Assembly (NCBI GenBank): GCA_030867875.1
Contig: JAOWCC010001634.1
Coordinates: 97,381,321 to 97,445,320, forward strand
Reading direction: 5' to 3'
Length of the DNA stretch: 64,000 nt
From: Actinernus sp. WN-2022
Taxonomy: Eukaryota; Cnidaria; Anthozoa; Actiniaria; Actinernidae
Shown in pieces: positions 58,101-64,000 of the stretch (the stretch's first letter is position 1; the number at the start of each line of letters is the position of its first letter). The position numbers were made by a program, and so were the translations under genes. The notes under the pieces are model-generated. The model ran no database searches. It was not told the DNA's origin and was given only the letters and a program-made list of their open reading frames with translations.

Positions 58101-61100
58101 AGGCCTCAATGTCACGAATTTCTGGCGATGTATTGGGTTGATTTGTGTTCTACACTTAAACTCCAATTATTGCTTTACCACATAGCAAAATGTGCTACGA
58201 ATGCTCAAATGAATTCCATAACCATATAAAACACATGTATACATATAGCCACATAAGCATTGCAACCAATGATTTAATGTTACACAAAGATAATTACAGT
58301 TTTATACGCAGATGCATGCCCTTGTAAATTATTAAACTTATAAGTCAAGACATCAACATTTTCACATTAGTTAACAACTAATGTTACCACAGTCCTTTCT
58401 CTTACAAAATGTATGTCGAATGTACTTTGATAATCTATGATTATTTGTAGTCTAGTGACTAGTGTTGACAATGCGCCAAGTCAGCAATAAAACTCTAAAA
58501 AGTACCAACATTTAGGCAATATTTCATATCATAAAATACATCAAGAAACGAATCAGCAGCAGGGGTGTATTTCTTACCTTTTCATGGTTTACTGAATGCT
58601 TCGTTTTTTCTGCTTTTGTCGTTAAACTCAGACACACACTATAGAACTGTACTCATTATTCATTCGATTAAAAGCGTGCAAAAACATTAGCATAGAAACG
58701 AGGCAACCAATGAGGCATGCTGGAGAATCCTCTCGAGCAACAGGCAAGATGGCGGACTATGCGGAGTTCGATGGAAACAGCCCCAACTATTTTTACTATC
58801 AAATCTGTCGTCAAAAGGCTCGTTTAAATCTCCCATTGAAGAATACTCCAAATGAATCGGTCCAAGGTGGCTCCTTTACGTGCCATGAATTGAAACCGTG
58901 CGACAATGGCAAGTGGATAAAATTTGGATTTGACCTCAGAGACTGTGGAAAATCTAGCACCTGTAGGCTGTAGCGGTCAGATTTATTAAACAATATAGGT
59001 ATATAGCTATGGCGGGAGAAGAATGCGTGCCGCAGCACACAGTTTTGAGCGGGGAAATTCGGCAAAATATTGCGGATTTAATTATCGTATCGGACAGCTG
59101 GATATGAACGTTATCAATTGTCAGTCTGGCGATTTTAGAGTTTAAATGGCCAGGGTAGCCAAGAATGCCTGGCTTAACAGTGTTTGGCCCGAGGGCAAAG
59201 ATAGCCGGACAAGCTGGCATCAATTATGTTAATCTTAGGCCTGTGGTCTAGGATAGCCAGGATAACCTGGTTCAGTTCAGGGCCAGGCTAGCCTGGAAAG
59301 CCTTATTTTTTACTTGAGAAGGCAGTCCACGGCCCAGGCTTTTCTTGGCCACATTAGCCCGGCAAATCTGGCCTCAAGCAAGGAAAGCCTGGCCTAGCCA
59401 GCCTTTTCCGGGCTTGCCAGGCTTTTGACTGGGCTTTTGATGTAAGGGATTAATTTATTAATTCTTAAATTGCGAGAGCTGCCATCGAATAGTTTAGCTT
59501 GTTTTTGTGGCATAATTAATATATTAGATTTTGTTTACCATTTGCATCATTGAATAATTCGTGATCAATTAGTTAATGTTTAAAGTGACTGCTTAATCAA
59601 AGGGTGAGTGTTAATTAACATGTCGATAATGATACTATAGAGTGCTCCGTTTAGCTACTCATTCTTCGTTCGAACTGTCTGGGTGTGGAATCGCTTACCC
59701 GTTGATGTAATTAATGCAGCAACATTAACATCTTTTCGTACCGCCCTGCCATCCAACATATGCGCCCCCCGAACTGGTTGAGGACTTTATAAGTTATTCA
59801 AATTAAGTTATTTACTTATTTCTCGGACTTTAAACATTGATATTGAACATTATTATTTAATATTATTTTTATATATCTTCAAGTATTAGTCATACGTATG
59901 TATACTAGAATGGAAGTAAATATCCAAGATAATAATGTTGGAATGATGATGTTACTTATTTGTGACTATAGCAATTAATGTACAGTAATTGGACATGTAT
60001 TAGAATGGATACATATATATACCAGTACACCTATTACATGGACAGTTGGTGTAGTATGTAGTATGGCTGGGTTATGTATTTAGGTGCAAAGGGAGGGGCA
60101 CTCTGAAAAAGAAGACTCAAGGATTTAAACGACAAAATGTCACGGGTGAGAACAAAATATCCTGTACATTGGGGGGTGGCATATATTCAAGTTCCAAGCT
60201 AATAACATTTCTGTCCCATACACCCTGCTTAAATATTAAATGAAATTTTTGTCACAAGGTTGTAACCGACCTCTTGGAATGGAGGATGGCAGAATTACAG
60301 ACAGTCAACTGAGTGCTGACTCGCATGATACTGGGTGGGGATCCAATAAAGGCAGACTTAATGGTGACTTTGCATGGTGTAGTGATAGTCAAAAAGTGTG
60401 GACTTCTTATTTTCAAATTCACCTGGACCGTGTAAGGCATGTATCGGGGATTAGCACTCAAGGACAAAAGTTTTTGGTTGTAAACTACTACTATGTCAAA
60501 TCATATGCAATCAAGTACAGTTTGGATGGGTCTGTCTGGTATTGGTACAAGGACCCAGGAAGCGCTAATATCTACAAGGTAAGGACATCTAGGTTAAACA
60601 GACCTATATATTACATATGAGCACAAAATATTGGATGAAACTGAACTTCCTATAAATGCTTCACTTATCACGCACAAAGGTTTCAGTACGAGGCTGAGAG
60701 CCAAATTAAATGTTCTCGAGTCTTCAAGTCATATCAGGTCAGATCCGTCCCATACCCGTCCGGGTAGTAAGTTTAGGGAGCAACACACAATTCAGAGCCA
60801 GCTATGAAGCTTCGCATCCATCACCCCTCTTTCTTTGTTGAAATCAAGCTTAAGGTTGAATTCATGAGATTCCGTGAGGAGCTGGAACCGAATCTTAAAA
60901 TAGCAACGTGATGTCCACTGAGCCAAAAATAGATTGGCGCAGACTATCATAGGGTACGAGATCAGTTCTCTTATGCGATGGTCTCTTGATACAATATACT
61001 GTTTGTTCGAATTTTTGTTTCTGTGCATGCAATTCGGGATACATATAAATTCTAACTCGCGAGTTTTTAAAGAACTCCAATTTGGTCTTCGATGCTCGAA

Positions 61101-64000
61101 ACCCAACCTCGCGAGCAATGACGCAATGCATGGTATGTCCTCATATTTCCAATGGCAATAAACCAATCAGAAAACGAGAAACGTGCAATCAACGATACAT
61201 ACCGCTCGTGATATTTCAACATTTCCAAATTGCCGGCTCGTACAATTGATGAAATTTTGAAATATCACACTGTATTTTTTGTTAATTGCACAAAAAAAAC
61301 GGCCGATTACGTATACAAATTGGGTGTGCATGGGATGTTCGAAATCATAGACTTTTGGCAGAATATCGAAATCATAATGCTAAGTTTGGCCTGGTGGTTC
61401 GAAGCCTGATTAAGCTAATTCAGGATTAAGGGCAACTTTAGTTCGATTTCCTAATTCGTGAACTACATATTTGAGGTTAAAAACCTGTTCCTAGAGGATA
61501 AATAACAAGTACTTTTCTACTTGTCTTGCTAGATTTGGAAACATACCTTCTACCGAGAGAACCAAAACCATGGGCTACGACTCAATCCAGGGTTAGCGCC
61601 AATCGGGCATCGAACAACTGGGCCCTGGACTTGAATGTGGGCGTTGAGGACGGACAATACGCTTGCAACATTGCTGTGAAACGGTTGACACGCAACAATT
61701 TCAGAGGCGGAACATTACAATTTCACCGTTGCCACTGACTCGTCCCCAGGCTTCAAAAAAGAGGAGGGAGACTCGGAGAAAAGTGTCCCTCCTTTTTGAC
61801 GACTGGGGACTAGTCGGCTGTTTACAACATGTGTCTGTACCTTCAGCGCACCAAAAAAAAAAAACGAGGGACATATATGTCTGCGCGCACTTATTCGAAA
61901 GTCAACAGTAGTCGCGGCAGAGAGGCATACAGAGTTTAACCAAGTCAACCACTCACTGACCTTCCCGGCTCTTAGAGCAGTTTTCGAGTGTCGAAAAGTA
62001 ATCAGGTGATTGCTTTCGAATTTGATTGGTTAGTTATCCATGATTGTGTCTACTTTTCCTCGTGATTGGTTAAGTAAAATCAATCAGGAATTACTTCAGT
62101 TCGTGACTGGTTCATTGCATTTTTATTTGCTCCTGTGATTGGCTCAGGTTCTCAATCGAAAACCGCTGTAATTTTATACATGTATATCATTTGTTTCAGA
62201 CATTTACTGCAAACGTCGACTACAGTACCGTGAAGAAAAACACATTTCGTGACACTTTTGTCACGCAATACCTGAGAATCTACCCAATCACGTACAATAA
62301 GGACATGTGCATTCGCGTCGAAGTATATGGCTGTGAGGACGGCAAAGGTATGTGTGATCAACTTAACGGGCCCCTGTCAACCCGTGTCCTTTGCGCACAT
62401 CAAGCTACCAGTCTCCTTTCCTGATTACCGTACGTACTTTTTCAAATCCTTCTCACTAGAGTTGAGGAGCTCAAACTACCGGTATAAAACTGAATTTTGG
62501 GTAGACGGCCTTTTTCTGGGGACATCAAAACATGGAGGCTGAGATGACCACTTTAACATAGTAACTGATGATATCTGTAGTTCACCAAAATAATATTCTC
62601 CTTCCCAAGTCGTCGTGACCCGAGAACCACTTTAATTCGCTCCTCAGCAATACAATAGGAACTTAAAGATTTCGCAATGCGCGCCTGGTGTGGGCAGCAA
62701 ACCTATTAACCCCGCAATTCATGTCGTCACGTTTTTTTGCACTAGAATGGCTTCCCAAATGAATGAAACGACTTCTTGTTTTGTCAGACGGATGTCTTCA
62801 AGTCCCTTTTAAAAACTACCCATTCCCAGCCCTCTTCATTCTTCGGCCTCCTCGCGTACCAAGGCTTCTGATTAAAGGAAATATTCGGAGGACTGTCAAA
62901 AGAAAACCCTACTTTGTGGCTTTGGAAATACGCTGTCAGGAAACTGTTCGCTCGCGTAAACAGATAATCCGTGGAAAAATATCAGTGCTTATAATCAACA
63001 AAATATCTGGATTCTGATTGGTGAATAACGAGTGCACAAAAAGGTGCACGCTCAAGGAATGTTTTCTCAGTATATTATCAATAAAAATCGCATGAACTGC
63101 TCGTGCTATACTTGATATATAGGCACTGCATATAATTTTGAAAGTTTTAAAATTGCACTCGCGTAAAGGGCAGTTGGTATGTACTGTTAGTATGTACTGT
63201 TAGTAAAACCAATTTATATTAGCATTTCTATTGATGGCGCAATTTCCTTTGATCCTTTATCCTTGTACCTGCGTTCTCAGCAGTAATCATACACTAACAC
63301 TTTATAAACTGTTTCCTCACGCACAATACTCCAGTTTCGTATTCGAAAATTACCGCTGAATGCAATGAGTACAGACGCATGTTCGCAGGGTTAGCCTCAT
63401 TCTGAAGTTAAACATTCATAAATGCCAATGAGAAGGTGGGCTATTCACAATACTTGTTGTAGTTTCAAATTTTGCACATTCTCGCTGGTATTAAAGAATG
63501 TTTAACTTCAGAATGAGACTAACCCTGCGTACATGCGTCTGTACTCATTGCATTCAGCGGTAATTTTCGAATACGAAACTGGAGTATTCCCTCATTTGCT
63601 CTGACGAAGGGCTATCGCTCGAAACATCAGCCGCTACTTGCTTAGCTTAATGAAAATTCAGTTGATTATAACAATCAGTTTATCTTACTCGCCGACGCAG
63701 ATCAACACTAGTTTTTACAGGAACTAGTCACCCTTAGTAAAACCAAGTTTATGACTGCAACTGTAATTTGATGCCTTCGTTTGCAGATTCCTGCAGCCAT
63801 TTTGCAACACAGTCTGCGGGAGAGTTCACCTCCCTACATTACCCCAGCCTCTACCCCAAGGGAACAGATTGCACTTGGATTGTCTCACTGCCTGACAAAT
63901 CCAAACGTGCTGCCCTTATATTTAAAGACTTTGACGTACAGGACGGCCAGACATGGGGTTGCCGTGGAGATCACGTTACGGTGCTAGACGGACCGCTCGA
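46130..64000 (+). CDS. secreted or membrane discoidin (F5/8 type C) - CUB domain protein, 3' partial
   Basis: Proposed exons: 46130-46247, 60259-60578, 62200-62347, 63787 to the window end. Exon 1 starts at an ATG in good context (AAAATGG) and encodes a typical signal peptide: a basic start, a hydrophobic stretch LLATSFLVTYCVAFMV, and a likely cut near SIA-SR. It ends in phase 1 at GTAAGT, matching the phase-1 acceptor at 60259. Exons 2-3 form one F5/8 type C domain. It opens with CNRPLGMEDGRI, contains YAIKYSLDG and YLRIYPI, and closes with VEVYGC, so the two end cysteines can pair. Exon 4 begins a CUB domain (CSHF..GEFTSLHYP..CTWIVSLP, then FKDFDV and DHVTVLDG). Such domains bind carbohydrate, lipid or protein outside the cell. 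An SP-F5/8C-CUB order recalls neuropilin/DCBLD relatives but is reversed. The exon 1 link is inferred from phase and signal peptide only; an unseen exon could lie in the 14-kb intron. Confidence 0.78.
47134..47297. repeat. AT-rich palindromic MITE
   Basis: ATATACACTCGTTTTCAAAA and TTTTAAAACGAGTGTATAT are inverted arms around CAAATTTGACAAG. It lies in intron 1 of the discoidin/CUB gene. Confidence 0.7.
47388..47664. mobile_element. MITE of the CACAGGAAACC family, copy 3
   Basis: CACAGGAAACCAAAGCTCTG mirrors CAGAGCTTGGGTTTCCTGTG. The arms extend about 70 bases, including TTATAAGGGTTTGTATGG. Single family ends also appear at 45436 and 48480-48499. Confidence 0.85.
47704..48305. mobile_element. 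602-bp TTAA-flanked TIR element, ends AGTGCCCCTACGA, copy 1
   Basis: TTAA at 47704-47707 and 48302-48305 flank AGTGCCCCTACGA and TCGTAGTGGCACT. An inner inverted pair (GCCGTGCCCTTTGTTCAGC and mirror) spans 47867-48138. The outer parts match copy 2 at 54554-55155, which has the same length. Confidence 0.85.
48500..48700. repeat. degenerate CCTGGC/CCAGGGTA repeat
   Basis: Dense irregular repeats of GGCCAGGGTAGCCAG, CCAGGTAAACC and GGGTAACTCTGGCCTGG, on both strands. It resembles 59145-59440. Confidence 0.5.
49010..50370 (-). pseudogene. LINE (CR1/Jockey-type) RT, 5'-truncated, long open frame
   Basis: The frame from about 50367 down to 49143 is open for about 408 codons. It reads NSQSGFRTLHSTVTALLEAT, then the RT motifs LFLDLKKAFDTVDH (first Asp), GVPQGTILGPLLFLLYIND and MYADDTNL (YADD), then TKYLGVHLD, PHFDYCSVVWENL, LQNRAARIITG and the terminal GAKLWNELPEDVRQSTSL. 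The endonuclease and RT N-terminus are missing, so it cannot move alone. The uninterrupted frame means a young copy. The 3' UTR runs to about 49010. It lies antisense in intron 1 of the discoidin/CUB gene. Confidence 0.88.
50371..50590. repeat. TTTTTAGGG-type repeat, inverted copy
   Basis: The inverse complement shares CATCGTATTT, GGTTGTCCAAG and TTTTCGAGG phrases with 3752-5350. It ends at a poly-C/GGG run (50572-50588) and touches both LINE fragments. Confidence 0.65.
50598..53370 (+). pseudogene. second LINE RT, frameshifted and split by a 1.6-kb insertion
   Basis: NNRSPGKDNILNEVLKSG, PTYKKGERTNTDNYRGITLL and LKREQGGFRKQHATTDSIF read from 50598. A frameshift near 51040 is followed by FVDLKKAFDKIP, then another shift. 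From 51127 come YSGVKQGCILGHTLFNLFI and LIYADDVFIL. The frame is cut at about 51475 and resumes at 53075 with YTFYYKEEKLENVQQYKYLG and LYGSEILGTDQN. It differs from the neighbouring minus-strand LINE and resembles the family whose 3' end is at 40266-41041. Confidence 0.85.
51475..53074. mobile_element. 1.6-kb element inserted in the LINE RT, copy 2 of the 24942 family
   Basis: Its ends (AACAAGAGCCCATCTGGGC at the left and GCAGCCCGAGTAAT at the right) are the inverse of copy 1. The RT frame on both sides fits together across it, so the boundaries are good to a few bases. Tandem GTGACGTCACACAGGCCA units lie near 51530-51565. Interior coding potential is not evident. Confidence 0.75.
53520..53830. 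repeat. degenerate GAACTGA-rich tract
   Basis: Irregular purine-rich repeats (GATGAACAGA, GAACTGAGCGAACTGG, AAAACTGAACTGAGT) follow the LINE remnant. On the minus strand this gives a false TCAGTTC-coded ORF. Confidence 0.5.
54554..55155. mobile_element. 602-bp TTAA-flanked TIR element, ends AGTGCCCCTACGA, copy 2
   Basis: TTAA at 54554-54557 and 55152-55155 flank the same ends as 47704-48305. Shared inner phrases include GATCAAATTTTGA, GGGAAGTCTTA-like sequence and AATGGCGGAC. The right TTAA is also the left TTAA of the next element. Confidence 0.85.
55152..56291. mobile_element. 1.14-kb TTAA-flanked TIR element, ends AGACCCTGTGTCCGAGCCC
   Basis: TTAA at 55152-55155 and 56288-56291 flank perfect 31-bp inverted ends starting AGACCCTGTGTCCGAGCCCA. 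The interior has overlapping ORFs of up to about 108 codons with no motif. It directly abuts the previous element and shares one TTAA with it. Confidence 0.85.
56295..57147. other. intron 1 of the discoidin/CUB gene, nothing recognised
   Basis: AT-rich sequence between two transposons. No ORF with a known motif and no clear inverted or tandem repeat seen. Confidence 0.45.
57157..57895. mobile_element. Mutator-like non-autonomous element with exact 9-bp target duplication
   Basis: TTGGAAACC at 57148-57156 and 57896-57904 is an exact duplication. About 75-bp inverted ends start CAACCTCGTCCCCAGGGTCT and contain TCCAAGATGGCGGC. The centre-right has a perfect hairpin (ATCACGTGACAAAATACTCC and near-mirror, 57772-57825). 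Length 739 bp. Confidence 0.85.
57905..58700. other. intron 1, nothing recognised
   Basis: AT-rich, no repeats or coding signals that I can support, up to the small ORF at 58749. Confidence 0.4.
58749..58973 (+). other. short ORF with good start context, unknown
   Basis: An ATG in strong context (CAAGATGGCGG) opens a 74-codon frame starting MADYAEFDGNSPNYFYYQIC and ending at TAG 58971-58973. Composition is protein-like (Cys, Trp and Tyr present, little low complexity) and differs from the surrounding repeats. It lies inside the proposed intron 1 of the discoidin/CUB gene, on the same strand. I recognise no family. It could be a first exon of another transcript, a small gene, or chance. Confidence 0.25.
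59145..59440. repeat. degenerate AGCCTGGC/CCAGG repeat
   Basis: Irregular AGCCAGG, GCCTGGC, GGCCAGGCTAGCCTGG and AACCTGG phrases on both strands over 300 bases. GGCCAGGGTAGCCA is shared with 48500-48700. Unit length is not fixed. Confidence 0.5.
59655..59800 (+). pseudogene. LINE RT C-terminal scrap
   Basis: FVRTVWVWNRLPVDVINAA and LTSFRTALPSN form the terminal motif of CR1/RTE-like proteins, followed by a stop near 59781. This is all that remains of the copy. Confidence 0.65.
63326..63630. repeat. 262-bp hairpin followed by CTGACGA..GAAAC motif
   Basis: ATACTCCAGTTTCGTATTCG at 63326 mirrors CGAATACGAAACTGGAGTAT ending at 63587. The arms are about 90 bases with few mismatches (ATGCAATGAGTACAGACGCA also mirrored). 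Right after it lies CTGACGAAGGGCTATCGCTC followed by GAAACATCAG. Intronic, 155 bases before the CUB exon. Confidence 0.75.

Noticed and set aside
61526..61738. 70-codon ORF as an extra exon between the two discoidin exons
   Set aside because: Exons 60259-60578 and 62200-62347 join in phase and complete the domain without it.

Overview
This is animal nuclear DNA, most likely from an anthozoan cnidarian such as a stony coral. The reasons are spliced genes with GT..AG introns, AT-rich sequence, Metazoa-type proteins (a DUS1L orthologue and a secreted discoidin/CUB protein), CR1/RTE-type LINE remnants, tRNA-derived SINEs and very dense small TIR elements. The organism call is inference. No bacterial or organellar genes were seen.

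Layout. (1) 1-26537, + strand: the last ten coding exons of a tRNA-dihydrouridine synthase 1-like gene (DUS1L). All splice phases agree and the stop is at 26535-26537. The N-terminal part, with the catalytic cysteine, lies left of the window. The introns hold TIR elements, LINE scraps and minisatellites. (2) 26538-46129: about 19.6 kb between genes, made almost wholly of layered repeats. They include a pogo-like shell (28028-31538) packed with insertions, an element with tRNA-like ends (28756-29930), a TIR element with a 77-bp array (32132-32852), LINE fragments, a TPR pseudogene cut by a palindromic element (37580-38711), SINEs and TTAA-flanked MITEs. (3) 46130-64000, + strand: the start of a second gene. 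It has a signal-peptide exon, then after a roughly 14-kb intron full of LINE and TIR copies a discoidin (F5/8 type C) domain in two exons, then a CUB domain running off the right edge. The splice phases fit.

The two genes are not obviously related: one modifies tRNA in the cell, the other encodes a secreted or cell-surface adhesion-type protein. The notable content is the repeat biology. At least five TIR families are flanked by TTAA, and two of these elements share one TTAA back to back. Three TIR elements carry internal tandem arrays, one of them also present as a single-unit copy. Two elements resemble Mutator, with 9-bp target duplications. A family has CACAGGAAACCCAAGC ends. Minisatellites inside DUS1L copy the exon 9 splice donor and lie just upstream of the exon 7 acceptor. 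Several insertions can be dated relative to each other because related empty sites are present in the same window.

All family names above class level (Kolobok/piggyBac, Mutator, pogo, Harbinger) rest on terminal sequence and target-site length alone. No intact transposase was found.
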